NCBI GenBank assembly: GCA_027050775.1 | Contig: JALUBH010000047.1 | Location: forward strand, 1 to 45,101 | DNA: 45,101 nt | Reading direction: 5' to 3' | Source of the DNA: Campylobacteraceae bacterium | Lineage (GTDB): Bacteria > Campylobacterota > Campylobacteria > Campylobacterales > Sulfurospirillaceae | In this document: positions 1 through 9,310 of the stretch, piece after piece | Position numbering within the stretch: position 1 is the first letter of the stretch | How the letters are laid out: each line of letters begins with the position of its first letter | Notes under the pieces: generated by a model | The model's database searches: none | What the model was told of the DNA's origin: nothing | Seen by the model: the letters and a program-made list of their open reading frames with translations, nothing else | Translations under genes and position numbers: made by a program

Positions 1-42
1 CAAAGATTGAATAATTTAACATTGTAAAAAATTAATGAACTC

Positions 43-63
43 AAGTCCCTAAATTGGGGACTT
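43..63. terminator. short hairpin, possible terminator of an upstream gene
   Basis: AAGTCCC (43-49) pairs perfectly with GGGACTT (57-63) around a 7-base loop. No T-run follows, so terminator function is only a guess. The segment 47-63 recurs with one mismatch at 32794-32810. Apart from this hairpin I see no gene in 1-236; a candidate -10 (TATTAT, 196-201) for the next gene lies at its right end. Confidence 0.4.
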
Positions 64-236
64 AGTAACACCCGTTCTCTCAAACGAGGACGAAATTATA
101 TACAAAGGATGCTTAGAGTTTGCTTAGGTTAGATAAAGAATTTTATTAATGTATTTAAAATCATTTTTGAACTGTTTATCATTCATTAATCATCTTATTA
201 TAAAATCCAATCCTAATTATTATACAGGAGGAAAAA

Positions 237-944
237 ATGGCTTTATATGATAGAAAATATATCAGTCAAAATGCTAGTGAAGCTAGTGAACACTTTGGGC
301 AGACTAGAACAAGTAGCAATATGGCTATCTTTGTTAAGCAGACTTATCAGCTATTTGCTGCTTCTTTATTGGCTGCAAGTGCAGGTGCTTATATAGGATT
401 GGGATTTGCGGCTGAAATATCCAGCATGTACTTCGTGCTTGTTATATTGGAGTTTGTAGTTTTGTTTGGACTCTTTGCGGCAAAAAAGAAAGCGGGATTA
501 AACCTTGTTTTGCTTTTTACTTTTACTTTTTTGAGCGGTTTAACTTTAGCGCCCCTATTGACATCTATAATGGGTCTTAATGGCGGAGGCTCTATAATCG
601 CAAATGCATTTATGCTTACAACTGTTGCCTTTGGATCTCTGTCTGTATTTGCTATGAATACAAAAAGGGACTTTTCCGTGATGGGCAAAATGCTTTTTAT
701 CACTTTAATTGTTGTAGTTGTTGCAAGTATTATCAATATATTCTTGCACAGCCCAATGATGCAAATAGTAATAGCTAGTATAAGCTCAATACTATTTAGT
801 GCTTTTATACTTTACGACACTCAAAATATCTTAAAAGGAAGATACGAAACTCCAATCGAAGGGGCAATAGCTTTATATCTTGATTTTTTAAATCTTTTTA
901 TATCTTTATTACAAATTTTAGGAATTTTCGGAAGTAGAGACTAG
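237..944 (+). CDS. Bax inhibitor-1 (BI-1/YccA/YbhL) family membrane protein
   Basis: A 235-residue integral membrane protein of the BI-1/TMBIM family. After a polar N-terminus of about 30 residues there are about seven hydrophobic segments, with the family-like ending in which a YDTQNIL segment precedes the last helix (LYLDFLNLFISLLQILGIFG). Bacterial members are linked to ion (Ca2+/H+) leak and membrane-protein quality control, but the role here is unknown. The start is supported by a strong ribosome site, AGGAGG, seven bases before the ATG. The gene stands alone and is closed by a hairpin that begins at its stop codon. Confidence 0.85.
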   Translation: MALYDRKYISQNASEASEHFGQTRTSSNMAIFVKQTYQLFAASLLAASAGAYIGLGFAAEISSMYFVLVILEFVVLFGLFAAKKKAGLNLVLLFTFTFLSGLTLAPLLTSIMGLNGGGSIIANAFMLTTVAFGSLSVFAMNTKRDFSVMGKMLFITLIVVVVASIINIFLHSPMMQIVIASISSILFSAFILYDTQNILKGRYETPIEGAIALYLDFLNLFISLLQILGIFGSRD

Positions 945-978
945 TATAGTTAGAGGGGTTTCCCTCCAACTATACTAT
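942..978. terminator. bidirectional terminator between BI-1 gene and small exported protein gene
   Basis: An inverted repeat with 16-base arms (942-957 and 962-977) holds one A/C mismatch and a 4-base loop. It overlaps the stop codon of the plus-strand gene and is followed by AT-rich sequence. It lies between convergent genes, so it can serve both. Confidence 0.7.
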
Positions 979-998
979 AAAATTTTATAAATCATCTT

Positions 999-1316
999 TT
1001 AGCAAGATGGCACATTGCCGCTATCGCTAGCAAAGTTATCTAAGAAATCATAGACATCTTTTAAATATCTTTTTCTCAAAGGCTTAGCCTTTGGACATAT
1101 TTTCTTCAATTCAGCACTTAATTTCCCAGCCTTGAAGATTGTAGTCCACTCTTCTTGAGTATGTTTTTTTGCTAAAACACCACCATTGAAACCACAAGGT
1201 CTTTTCAATTTCTTGACGATTATCTTCTGTCCCTTGTCACTGCTTGCAAATGCTGAAGTACTAACAAAACTCAAACCTACTATAGCTGCAAATATTACTA
1301 CTAGTAATCTCTTCAT
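999..1316 (-). CDS. small exported cytochrome-c-like protein without haem motif
   Basis: A 105-residue protein with a clear signal peptide (MKR, then a hydrophobic core to about residue 24, cleavage near AFA-SS). The mature part resembles the short cytochrome-c-like proteins of sulfur-oxidising Campylobacterota that end in ASDSGNVPSC. There is no CXXCH. Instead three cysteines are spread out (PCGF near residue 41, KKICP near 74, and the final residue), so disulfides are more likely than haem binding. It follows the psr operon on the same strand but has its own TATAAT (1355-1350) and a strong AAAGGAG, and a hairpin separates them. Function unknown; periplasmic redox partner or chaperone would be a guess. 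Confidence 0.7.
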   Translation of the reverse strand: MKRLLVVIFAAIVGLSFVSTSAFASSDKGQKIIVKKLKRPCGFNGGVLAKKHTQEEWTTIFKAGKLSAELKKICPKAKPLRKRYLKDVYDFLDNFASDSGNVPSC

Positions 1317-1349
1317 ATTTTTTCTCCTTTCATAAGATTTATTGTTGTA

Positions 1350-1355
1350 ATTATA
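1350..1355 (-). promoter_or_regulatory. -10 element of the small exported protein gene
   Basis: TATAAT read on the minus strand, about 34 bases before the start codon and followed by an AAAGGAG ribosome site. No convincing -35 is seen, which is usual for sigma-70 promoters of this phylum. Confidence 0.55.
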
Positions 1356-1364
1356 ACATATTAA

Positions 1365-1396
1365 TTGTGAGGCGAATGTGAATTTTCACCTCACAA
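1365..1396 (-). terminator. hairpin after psrC
   Basis: TTGTGAGG (1365-1372) pairs with CCTCACAA (1389-1396); after one mismatch three further pairs continue the stem. It lies 22 bases past the psrC stop codon and before the promoter of the next gene. The T-run is weak. Confidence 0.55.
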
Positions 1397-1418
1397 AAGA
1401 AATTTATCTAAAAGTATA

Positions 1419-2687
1419 TTAATGCTCTCTTATCTTCGAAACTGATAACAGCTTATTAAGCAAAGTATATACGGCCAAGATAACACCGAAAGAGCCGATT
1501 ACCACAAGCACCTCAGCTCTTTCTGGTGGGTAGTATATGAAGCTTGTGAACTTTTCATAAATTCCATATTTTTCAAATCCTGTACCGAATCTATCACTCA
1601 TCGGATGTGCATTACCGCCGTACACAAATATATACCTTCCTATATAGGTTCCTATAATCATAAATATTGAAGCCAAAGTTGTCATATAATTTTTGCTCTC
1701 TTTAAACAATAGCAGATAAGGAATCGTCATAGCAAGCAATATATATCCGCCGAAAAAGAGATATTTAAACGGTCCAAACAGTATCAAAAATGCCCACGCT
1801 TTATCTATAGATAGATAAGCAAGTGCTTCATAAACAGCTAATAGTGTAATAGTTATTACAGCCGTCTTTCTTATAACTTCTATCAAAGTATGATACTCAT
1901 TTTTGAGAACTTTTCTATATGTAAAAAAACTATATACTCCCATCACACCGATAGCAGCAACATACGCAGATATTATAAAGTAGAGTGTTAGCCATGGATA
2001 TGTTGTCCATAAGTGTCTAGCCTCATTTAAACTAAACAAATTTGCTTGTATATAATACTCAACTATATCTATAATCACAGACAAAAAGAGTATGGCATAA
2101 GATATACTCTTTACCCATCCGCCTTTTTTGGTTATCAAAAGATATATCTCAAACAATACAAATGGGATATACACCATGTACAACGGTAGCATTTGCCACA
2201 TACCAGCACCAAAATTTGGACTTCCTATCATCCATAGCATATGAAGAGAGTTTAAATCAACCATGATAGTAAAAAGACCGCCTATAACCATGGCTATACC
2301 AAAGGTTAAAAAGCCAGCCGCAGTTTTTTTGATTATTTGAAGATTTAGTATCTCATCCAATGCAACTAGGAAAATAATACCACTTCCTGTATATATCATA
2401 TACATGTAGTTCACGATATATAAAGACCATGGTGCTTCTCTTTTGACTTCTCCACCTTCTCCGAATACTGCGTCTTTCATAGCTGTAACCATCTGATGGG
2501 TGCCAGGATGCATGCCGGCATCAGCCGCAGTTGCACCTACTAAAAAATATCTCATTTGAATAACTTCATAAATTCCATAAATTCCTATAGCAAGGAGGAT
2601 ATAAGACAAAAGCATATATTTGTTAAACAAAAGCTGTCTAATTGAGACTCTATTTATCTCAACCCCTGCGATTACGATTTTTTCCAT
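1419..2687 (-). CDS. psrC: PsrC/NrfD-type membrane subunit of polysulfide/thiosulfate reductase
   Basis: A 422-residue polytopic protein with about nine to ten hydrophobic segments, of the NrfD/PsrC family that binds quinone and anchors molybdopterin oxidoreductases. A loop containing GNAHPMSDRFGTGFEKYG near residues 360-380 is typical of the PsrC-like proteins of this phylum. It is the last gene of the psr operon: its start overlaps the end of the iron-sulfur subunit gene by 16 bases, implying translational coupling. The subunit would pass electrons between the quinone pool and the periplasmic catalytic subunits. The natural substrate (polysulfide, thiosulfate or tetrathionate, and in which direction) cannot be told from sequence. 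Confidence 0.85.
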   Translation of the reverse strand: MEKIVIAGVEINRVSIRQLLFNKYMLLSYILLAIGIYGIYEVIQMRYFLVGATAADAGMHPGTHQMVTAMKDAVFGEGGEVKREAPWSLYIVNYMYMIYTGSGIIFLVALDEILNLQIIKKTAAGFLTFGIAMVIGGLFTIMVDLNSLHMLWMIGSPNFGAGMWQMLPLYMVYIPFVLFEIYLLITKKGGWVKSISYAILFLSVIIDIVEYYIQANLFSLNEARHLWTTYPWLTLYFIISAYVAAIGVMGVYSFFTYRKVLKNEYHTLIEVIRKTAVITITLLAVYEALAYLSIDKAWAFLILFGPFKYLFFGGYILLAMTIPYLLLFKESKNYMTTLASIFMIIGTYIGRYIFVYGGNAHPMSDRFGTGFEKYGIYEKFTSFIYYPPERAEVLVVIGSFGVILAVYTLLNKLLSVSKIREH

Positions 2688-3346
2688 TGTTTACTCCTTT
2701 TTGCTTTAGCCGCCTCAATAATAGGAGACATTTCATCCCAAGTATAGATTTTATTGTTATGCCCTATTGATTGCAAGGCATACTCTTCATCATTTTCCGG
2801 TACGAGATAAAAAAGTTTCGGAACTGTTCCCTCTTTTGCTTTAAGCACAAAAAATTTCCTTTGTTTCAAAAGCTGAATTACATCACCATTTTCATCATCC
2901 AAATCACCAAACATTCTTACTTTTGTAGGACAAGTAGCTTGACAAGCCGTAGTGGTTTCTCCCTTTAAAATTCTAGTATCATAACAGAATGTACACTTAT
3001 CTACCGCTACTCTTTCATCGTCTACAAATCTTGCATCATAAGGACAAGCTTCCATACACCCTTTGCACAAGATACATTTTTTTTGATCAACCAAAACCAA
3101 ACCGCCTTCAACAAAATGGCTAGCTTGAGTAGGACAAACATCAACACACGGAGCATCCAGACAATGATTACATTGGGAGGGATAAAAATTTACAAACAAG
3201 TTTCCAAAAATCACATTATCTGTCTGACCAACCCAAATTCGCTGCTTATCAGCACCGAGCTCAACATTATTTTGCTCTTTACATGCTACTTCACAAGCTT
3301 TACAGTTGATACAATTTTGATAATCTAGCACCATTGCATAATTCAT
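2672..3346 (-). CDS. psrB: PsrB-type four-cluster ferredoxin subunit
   Basis: A 224-residue DMSO-reductase-type iron-sulfur subunit. Four cysteine groups are visible: CINCKACEVACK near residue 12, CNHCLDAPCVDVCP near 59, CILCKGCMEACP near 91, and CTFCYD with CQATCP near 118-140, enough for four [4Fe-4S] clusters. It lacks its own export signal, as expected for a subunit carried across the membrane with its Tat-dependent partner. It lies one base after psrA and overlaps psrC by 16 bases. The ribosome site AAGGAAGG sits inside the end of psrA. Confidence 0.9.
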   Translation of the reverse strand: MNYAMVLDYQNCINCKACEVACKEQNNVELGADKQRIWVGQTDNVIFGNLFVNFYPSQCNHCLDAPCVDVCPTQASHFVEGGLVLVDQKKCILCKGCMEACPYDARFVDDERVAVDKCTFCYDTRILKGETTTACQATCPTKVRMFGDLDDENGDVIQLLKQRKFFVLKAKEGTVPKLFYLVPENDEEYALQSIGHNNKIYTWDEMSPIIEAAKAKRSKQWKKS

Positions 3347-3347
3347 T

Positions 3348-5714
3348 TTACACCTTCCTTACTTCAACATTTGTTTCGTGCATAACAGCTCCGCCATAAA
3401 CAGGTTCAACCTTGTCTTCGATGATAAGAGCATCATTTGCACCATGCCCATACGCAAACTCCATCTCCTTGCTCGTTCCACCAAAGCCATGAAGCAAAAA
3501 TATCTGATTATATGCTATCCTATCTGTAGGGAAAGCCTTGATATTTATCTTTCCGACACTACTCTTAACCTCAAGATCATCTCCAAACTCAATGCCCCTT
3601 TTATTGGCTACATCTTGATTTATCCAAAGATAGTTTGTACGAATCAAATCTCTTAACATTATGTTATTTGTTGTTCCGCTTTGGGTAAATTGAGCATGCC
3701 TGCCGGTGATTAGTCTAAATTGACCCTCCGGTACTTTAAACGCCCACCTGTCATGCCAAGTCGGCATAGGATCAACTCCTTTTTTTGCTAGATTTTTAAA
3801 ATTCATAATTACTTTAAGTTTATCTTTTTTGGTGGTGTAGTATTTTTTATCATCCGGATAATATTCAGATTCATTTGCGTTTAATTTCTTATGATATTTT
3901 TGGATATTTGGGTAGTATACACCTCTCTCCTCTAGTATTTTCCAAGCCTCTTCGCCAAATGTTTTAATCACCTTGTCTCTATTCGCTTCTTCAACTGTTT
4001 TTTCGTACAAATCGGTTAAATCGAATCCATTTTCTTTGTAGTACTTTTCAATTGCTGAAGGATCCATTCCTTTTGTATCATCCTGAACATCTTCATCATA
4101 TTTCAGCGTATTTTTCCACAACGGCTTTGTCAATCTTTGCGCAAGCTCTTTATATATAACTTCAGGAGTTTTTGTTTCATACAGAGGCTCAACAGATGCC
4201 TTTCTTTGTACAATTGCCGGCTCTATAGCTCCATAGCTGGCAACCGGGGAAGTCCTCTCAAGATACGAGGCCTCAGGAAGCACAACATCACAAAACATCG
4301 TTGTATCGCTCGGAAGTATATCAATCATGACATTCAAATCCATCTTTCTCAAAAACTGCTCTGTTTTTGTGGTATTTGGAACACCACTCATAGGATTGTG
4401 TTTTCTCATAAACATCGCTCTTACCGGGTATGGATTTTTTCCTTCTAATATTATATTTCTGAACAAAATCCAAGAACCTGTTTTATCCGGAGGAATTGCA
4501 ACTGACTTTACATCAAACCTCTCTTGCACCTGAGCATACATCGGAGCATTTATATCTTCTTTTGGAAGCTTTATCTTTTTCCCAAAGACAATTCCACCTT
4601 TTTTATCAAGATTTCCACTTAATCCTTGAAAAATTGCCATAGCCCTGCGAAGTTGAAAATCATTTTTAGCAAATACACTTCTTCTTCCCTGATAATATAT
4701 AGGATTTATCGCTCTCATAAACTCAACAGCAGTTTTGTAAATTTCATCAGCATCTATACCTGTGATTTTTTCTGCCCATTGAGGTGTATAATTATTTGAA
4801 AGGATATGTTTTTTATAATCCTCAAATCCTACAGCATATTTTGCTACAAAATCTTTATTATAGAGTTCTTCTTTAATGACGACATAAGTTAAAGCCAAAA
4901 CAAAAGCTAAATCAGTACCAGGATTTATAGCATACCATCTGTCTGCATTTGCCACGGTATTTGTATATCTTGGATCTATGGCTATGATTTTCAAACCTCG
5001 TCCTCTATTTCTTTTAAACATATCCATTGTATCTGGGGTTATAATAGCTTCAGCGCGATTTGCTCCCGCTATTATCAGATAATCACAATTTTTTAAATCT
5101 GCCTCTCCGTAAGTACCTATTGTATTAAAATATCCGGCAAGCGTTGTTTCAAGACAAATACTAATCTCATCAACATAATTTGGAGTACCGATTTTTTGTC
5201 CCATCAAATCCTCAAAACCTTCTTTTGAAAGACCCTCCCCATTGCAATACCCTATGGTTGCACGGTTATCCTTCTCTTCATCAAGGATTTGCAAAATACC
5301 TTTAAATTTGTCTGTTCCATGAAGTATGGCATCGTATGCCTCATCCCAACTCGCCCTCTTATACTTTCCATCTCCTCTTTCACCTATCCTTATTAGTGGA
5401 TATTTTAAACGGTCCGGATCATACAAGGTATGAATCCCTGCATTTCCTCTTGGACAAAGCATATTTCTTGATTTTGGGAAATATGGATTTGGATTTAATT
5501 TCTTAATAACACCATCTTCCACCCGTGCAAACCCTGCACATTTATTGACGCACATACCACATAAAAATGGCACATCCTTAGTCTTTTTTTCACTAGAAAG
5601 TGAGTCTTTATTCTCTTGCGAAAACAACTTGTCGCTAGAGAAAGACATGCCGCCCAATATACTAAGAGCAACACTTCCTTGTAAAAATCTTCTTCTGGAT
5701 ATTTCAACATTCAT
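3348..5714 (-). CDS. psrA: PsrA/PhsA-type molybdopterin oxidoreductase catalytic subunit
   Basis: A 788-residue member of the DMSO-reductase superfamily. The N-terminus carries a Tat motif (SRRRFLQ, residues 6-12) with a hydrophobic stretch. A [4Fe-4S] site follows with C52, C55, C59 and C87 (CGMC...C...LCPRG). Cys187 in the segment SICLETT is the likely molybdenum ligand, which fits polysulfide/thiosulfate reductases rather than the serine or selenocysteine types. Later segments such as AGANRAEA and the C-terminal molydopterin-binding domain are present. It heads the psrABC operon and acts in the periplasm. The modABC operon at 32972-35637 may supply its metal. Substrate is inferred from family only; arsenate or tetrathionate enzymes are related alternatives. 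Confidence 0.85.
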   Translation of the reverse strand: MNVEISRRRFLQGSVALSILGGMSFSSDKLFSQENKDSLSSEKKTKDVPFLCGMCVNKCAGFARVEDGVIKKLNPNPYFPKSRNMLCPRGNAGIHTLYDPDRLKYPLIRIGERGDGKYKRASWDEAYDAILHGTDKFKGILQILDEEKDNRATIGYCNGEGLSKEGFEDLMGQKIGTPNYVDEISICLETTLAGYFNTIGTYGEADLKNCDYLIIAGANRAEAIITPDTMDMFKRNRGRGLKIIAIDPRYTNTVANADRWYAINPGTDLAFVLALTYVVIKEELYNKDFVAKYAVGFEDYKKHILSNNYTPQWAEKITGIDADEIYKTAVEFMRAINPIYYQGRRSVFAKNDFQLRRAMAIFQGLSGNLDKKGGIVFGKKIKLPKEDINAPMYAQVQERFDVKSVAIPPDKTGSWILFRNIILEGKNPYPVRAMFMRKHNPMSGVPNTTKTEQFLRKMDLNVMIDILPSDTTMFCDVVLPEASYLERTSPVASYGAIEPAIVQRKASVEPLYETKTPEVIYKELAQRLTKPLWKNTLKYDEDVQDDTKGMDPSAIEKYYKENGFDLTDLYEKTVEEANRDKVIKTFGEEAWKILEERGVYYPNIQKYHKKLNANESEYYPDDKKYYTTKKDKLKVIMNFKNLAKKGVDPMPTWHDRWAFKVPEGQFRLITGRHAQFTQSGTTNNIMLRDLIRTNYLWINQDVANKRGIEFGDDLEVKSSVGKINIKAFPTDRIAYNQIFLLHGFGGTSKEMEFAYGHGANDALIIEDKVEPVYGGAVMHETNVEVRKV

Positions 5715-5845
5715 ACATTATCCTTCTGTGAAATTTTTATTTATTCCCCATAAGTCTAACTAACTTTACTTTATAGAAAATTAAACATTTCTGGGCAATA
5801 TTATTTTTAATTATGCTAATATAAAAGAAGTCACGATATGTAGGT

Positions 5846-5894
5846 ATTTTACTTTTTTTCAAAAAAAAAATAATTTTTTTCAAAAAAGTAAAAT
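5846..5894. terminator. A/T-rich inverted repeat between bioC-like gene and psr operon
   Basis: Perfect 13-base arms (5846-5858 and 5882-5894) surround a 23-base loop of almost only A and T. It lies downstream of the minus-strand methyltransferase gene and upstream of psrA. Termination of the methyltransferase transcript is the likeliest role; the remainder (5715-5845) should hold the psr promoter, of which TATAAAGT at about 5774-5767 is a weak candidate. A ribosome site AGAAGGAT precedes psrA. Confidence 0.5.
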
Positions 5895-5953
5895 TTATTT
5901 TTAAAATTGCTACAAAAAAACAGTTTTTTTAACTAAAGTAAAACATTTGTAAT

Positions 5954-6649
5954 TTAATTAAGAATAAATGTTACTTCAAACTCCAAGTAACTATATGGAT
6001 AGTATTTTATCAGATATTTTGTTTTCTTATAATTCAATATCTCATTTCCTCCACCGATCCCACTATTATTTATATATCTTAATTTTGAAATATTATCTTT
6101 AAAATCCAATTTATAGATTTTCTTTGAAACTTTTGCATTATCAAATATTTTAGATAAATTTTTTAGATGCCTATAATCAGGTAAAAAGCTTTTTCTTTTT
6201 GTCATTTCATATATAGTTTTAAAAGTTCCGTCGGTAAATATCGCAAAAGCGATTTTACCGCCAAGACTCTTATAAAATTTGAAATTTTCACCTAAACTCT
6301 TCGACCATTGCAATGATGAAGACGATATCACTAAATCAAAAGGGGAAAGATGTTGTATCTCTTTTTTAAATGACAAAGAGTTAAAATCTTCACATATAAT
6401 TTTTATCTCTTTACCTGAGGGATGCAGTTTGCACATACTATTTGAGCAATCAACCCCAACAAATTTATCCAAATTCCAAGATATATTTTTATACACTTCT
6501 CCCGTACCGCTACCTATATCCAAAATCTTTTTGGGTGTAAATTTTATCTTTTCAATAAGCTCTTTGGCAGCTTTTTTTTGTATAATAGCATGTAAATCGT
6601 AGGATTTAGCATATTTTTCAAATTCTATTTTATGGTCTTTGTCATACAT
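5954..6649 (-). CDS. bioC: BioC-like SAM-dependent methyltransferase
   Basis: A 231-residue class I methyltransferase. Motif I is DIGSGTG (residues 44-50), followed by VGVDCS and a post-motif LVISSSSLQWSKSL, which corresponds to the SNxALQW segment of malonyl-ACP O-methyltransferases. The C-terminal ending YLEFEVTFIL and the LRYINNSGIGGG segment also fit the BioC family. BioC starts biotin synthesis by masking malonyl-ACP as a methyl ester. No other biotin gene lies in the window, so the assignment rests on sequence alone; a generic methyltransferase is the alternative. The ribosome site is weak. Confidence 0.65.
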   Translation of the reverse strand: MYDKDHKIEFEKYAKSYDLHAIIQKKAAKELIEKIKFTPKKILDIGSGTGEVYKNISWNLDKFVGVDCSNSMCKLHPSGKEIKIICEDFNSLSFKKEIQHLSPFDLVISSSSLQWSKSLGENFKFYKSLGGKIAFAIFTDGTFKTIYEMTKRKSFLPDYRHLKNLSKIFDNAKVSKKIYKLDFKDNISKLRYINNSGIGGGNEILNYKKTKYLIKYYPYSYLEFEVTFILN

Positions 6650-6761
6650 TTATATAATACTTTCTACTATTTTCATCAGATTTTTACTGACTTACAGCAA
6701 ATCTCTCTGGTTTACTGCTGACATGATATTATGCGTAAGGTCAGTTTTAATATATTTTGGA

Positions 6762-6767
6762 TATAAT
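6762..6767 (+). promoter_or_regulatory. -10 element for the secG operon
   Basis: TATAAT preceded by TTGGA, about 75 bases upstream of the secG start. A short dyad (TACCTCA 6787-6793 with TGAGGTA 6812-6818) lies in the presumed leader. Confidence 0.5.
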
Positions 6768-6841
6768 CACCGATTATATCAAATCGTACCTCAATAATTG
6801 CATAAATTTTATGAGGTATAAATCAAAACAAGGAAAATTTT

Positions 6842-7183
6842 ATGACCTCAACACTATTGGTCTTACAATTTATATTGGCAGTTGTTTTAACTATAGCAAT
6901 ACTGTTACAAAAAAGCTCTTCCATAGGACTTGGCGCCTATAGCGGGAGTAACGAATCACTATTTGGCGCAAAAGGGCCGGCTGGTTTTATGGCAAAGTTC
7001 ACATTTATCGTAGGATTTATTTTTTTGGTAAACACTTTAGCCCTTGGATACTTCTATAACCAAGAGAAAAAAGTATCAGTAGCTGAAGATATTAAGATAG
7101 TCAAGCCATTGGTTCCTACTGCACCTGCAACACCAAAAATTCCAAAAGCCCCAAAAGCTCCTAGTGCACCCAAAACAAAATAA
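6842..7183 (+). CDS. secG: SecG preprotein translocase subunit
   Basis: A 113-residue protein with two transmembrane helices (about residues 3-22 and 50-70) joined by a loop with the SecG-typical GLGAYSGSNESLFGAKGPAGFMAK. SecG assists SecYE during protein export at the inner membrane. The last 28 residues form an Ala/Pro/Lys-rich tail beyond the usual core (repeats of the type PKAPKAP). It starts a close-packed run with a deacetylase, frr and pyrE. An AAGGA ribosome site precedes the ATG. Confidence 0.9.
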   Translation: MTSTLLVLQFILAVVLTIAILLQKSSSIGLGAYSGSNESLFGAKGPAGFMAKFTFIVGFIFLVNTLALGYFYNQEKKVSVAEDIKIVKPLVPTAPATPKIPKAPKAPSAPKTK

Positions 7184-7186
7184 GAT

Positions 7187-8140
7187 ATGAAAACTCTGCT
7201 TCTGTCACTTCTATCTGTGGTAATTTTATGGTCTGATGCCCATATATTTGTATACCACAGATTTGGTGACAGCAGATATCCAAGTACAGACACAACAATT
7301 TCTCAACTGAAAAAAGAGTTTAAATATTTCAAAGCAAACGGCTACAAAATCATACCTTTGGAAAAACTAGTAAATGCCGTAAAAAATGGCAAAAATATAC
7401 CGGACAAGTGGGTTGTTTTAACAATAGATGACAACTTTAGAAGTTTCTATGATAATGCTTTTGATATTTTTAAAAGATACAACTATACATTTTCACTATT
7501 TGTTTATGTTGAAGCCACCCAAAAAAAGTATCCGGATTACCTAAGCTGGAAACAATTAAGGGAAATATCAAAATATGGTTCTTTGGAGTTTCACTCTTAT
7601 GCGCATCCTCATATGACCTTTATGAGCGACAAAAAATTAAAAAATGATTTTCAAAAAGGCTTGAAGCTTTTTGAAAAAAATTTAAAAATCAAGCCGAAAT
7701 ATTTTTCCTACCCATACGGCGAGTATGACAATAGGGTAAAAAGCATAGCAAAATCTTTCGGATTTGATGCAATCATAAACCAAAACATGGGCGCTGTTGG
7801 AAAAGGTAGTGATCTATATGATCTAGACAGAAATGCACTTGTAGGCAAGTCAAATCTAAAGTTTTTACTAAAATTCAAATACCTAAAAGCTACATGGATT
7901 GAGCCAAAATCCTATCCAAAAAATGGCATCATCACATCTCTACATGTAGAGACAAAACAATCTGCAAAATATGGTGGTCTATATACAAGTGGAAACGGAT
8001 GGGAGAAAATAGCTATAAAAAATGGCATAATAGACCTCAAATTAGATAAAAAATTAACAAAAGCAAGAAACAGAATAATAATCTCAATAAAAAACAAAAT
8101 TTCAACAAAACTACTCATAAAGGACAACCAATGGAACTAA
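7187..8140 (+). CDS. exported polysaccharide deacetylase (NodB-like, CE4)
   Basis: A 317-residue protein with a short signal peptide (about residues 1-18) and a NodB homology domain. The metal and catalytic motifs are TIDDNF near residue 80 (family form TFDDG), the pair of histidines in HSYAHPHM near 138-145, and SYPYGEYD near 174. A C-terminal 100-residue beta-rich extension follows. Likely substrates are N-acetylated sugars in peptidoglycan or a surface polysaccharide. It starts three bases after secG and overlaps frr by 10 bases. One copy of the palindrome TCTCTACATGTAGAGA lies inside it (7937-7952). The DDG-to-DDN change leaves the aspartate pair intact, so activity is plausible. Confidence 0.8.
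   Translation: MKTLLLSLLSVVILWSDAHIFVYHRFGDSRYPSTDTTISQLKKEFKYFKANGYKIIPLEKLVNAVKNGKNIPDKWVVLTIDDNFRSFYDNAFDIFKRYNYTFSLFVYVEATQKKYPDYLSWKQLREISKYGSLEFHSYAHPHMTFMSDKKLKNDFQKGLKLFEKNLKIKPKYFSYPYGEYDNRVKSIAKSFGFDAIINQNMGAVGKGSDLYDLDRNALVGKSNLKFLLKFKYLKATWIEPKSYPKNGIITSLHVETKQSAKYGGLYTSGNGWEKIAIKNGIIDLKLDKKLTKARNRIIISIKNKISTKLLIKDNQWN
7937..7952. repeat. CTACATGTAG palindrome, copy 1 (16-bp perfect palindrome)
   Basis: TCTCTACATGTAGAGA within the deacetylase gene, coding for LHVE. See finding on the repeated palindrome. Confidence 0.75.
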
Positions 8141-8691
8141 GCCTCGTATATGAAGCACAAAAAGAGCACATAGACAAATCGCTGGCATCTTTAAAAAGAG
8201 ATTTTAGCACAATTAGAAGTGGGAAAGTTTCAGTCTCCGTGCTTGACAATATAAAAGTTGACTATTATGGTACTCCGACCGCATTAAGTCAAGTTGCAAC
8301 AGTCTTGATAAATGATGCAACAACAATCAGTATAACACCATGGGAAAAGCCTATGCTTAAAGCGATAGAGCATGCCATAGGCTCTGCAAATATCGGCGTG
8401 AATCCAAACAATGACGGCGAGAGCGTAAAACTATTTTTTCCTCCAATGACAACAGAGCAAAGAAAAGAGGGTGCAAAACAGGCAAAAACAATGGGAGATA
8501 AGGCAAAAGTAGCCATCAGAAATATAAGAAAAGATGCCAATGATAAAGTAAAAAAATTGGAGAAAAACAAAGAGATCACTGAAGATGAGGCTAAAAAAGC
8601 TTATGACGATGTGCAAAAATTTACAGACGCAGGCGTAAAATCTGTAGATATGGCTGTAAAAGAAAAAGAAGCTGAAATACTAAAGATATAA
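8131..8691 (+). CDS. frr: ribosome recycling factor
   Basis: A 186-residue protein of normal length for RRF. It matches from the N-terminus ([21 protein letters not shown]-like segment) through [15 protein letters not shown] to the coiled-coil C-terminus. RRF works with EF-G to split the post-termination ribosome. Its start lies inside the end of the deacetylase gene, so translation is probably coupled. pyrE follows after two bases. Confidence 0.97.
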   Translation: MELSLVYEAQKEHIDKSLASLKRDFSTIRSGKVSVSVLDNIKVDYYGTPTALSQVATVLINDATTISITPWEKPMLKAIEHAIGSANIGVNPNNDGESVKLFFPPMTTEQRKEGAKQAKTMGDKAKVAIRNIRKDANDKVKKLEKNKEITEDEAKKAYDDVQKFTDAGVKSVDMAVKEKEAEILKI

Positions 8692-8693
8692 AT

Positions 8694-9302
8694 ATGAATA
8701 TAGAAAAAATATATAAAGACGCGGATGCTTTACTTGAGGGGCACTTTCTTCTTAGTAGTGGAAATCACTCACAATTTTATCTTCAAAGCGCAAAGGTTTT
8801 AGAAAACCCGAAAATTGCACAACTTTTGGCTGACGAGCTTGCAAAACAGATAAAAAAAAGTGGCCTCAAGATAGACACTGTATGCTCCCCTGCCCTTGGC
8901 GGTGTTTTGGCAGGATATGAGTTGGCACGCTCACTTGGAGTTAGATTTATATTTGCCGAAAGAGTTGATAAAAAGATGACTATAAGAAGAGGTTTTGAGA
9001 TAAAAAACGGTGAAAATATACTCATTTGTGAAGACATTATCACCACAGGAGGCTCTGCCCTCGAAGCCGCTCAGGTAGCTACAAATATGGGAGCAAATAT
9101 AGTAGCTTTTGCTGCTTTGGCAAATAGAGGTTTTTGTAGTAGGGCCGGAAGCAATAAGAGCATGAAAGCTACATGTAAACTACCAAGAGATACACCGTTT
9201 TTTGCTTTGGCAGATTTTGAATTTGATATTTATGAGCCCGAAAATTGTCCACTTTGCAAAGATGGTAGTGATGCATATAAACCTGGTAGTAGAGGAAATT
9301 AG
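8694..9302 (+). CDS. pyrE: orotate phosphoribosyltransferase
   Basis: A 202-residue enzyme that makes orotidine 5'-monophosphate from orotate and PRPP in pyrimidine synthesis. The PRPP-binding loop [15 protein letters not shown] lies near residues 106-120, and [15 protein letters not shown] upstream holds the substrate-binding lysine and arginine residues. The C-terminus adds a CPLC pair. The frr-pyrE-RDD order is common in this phylum. Confidence 0.95.
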   Translation: MNIEKIYKDADALLEGHFLLSSGNHSQFYLQSAKVLENPKIAQLLADELAKQIKKSGLKIDTVCSPALGGVLAGYELARSLGVRFIFAERVDKKMTIRRGFEIKNGENILICEDIITTGGSALEAAQVATNMGANIVAFAALANRGFCSRAGSNKSMKATCKLPRDTPFFALADFEFDIYEPENCPLCKDGSDAYKPGSRGN

Positions 9303-9310
9303 AAAAATAT

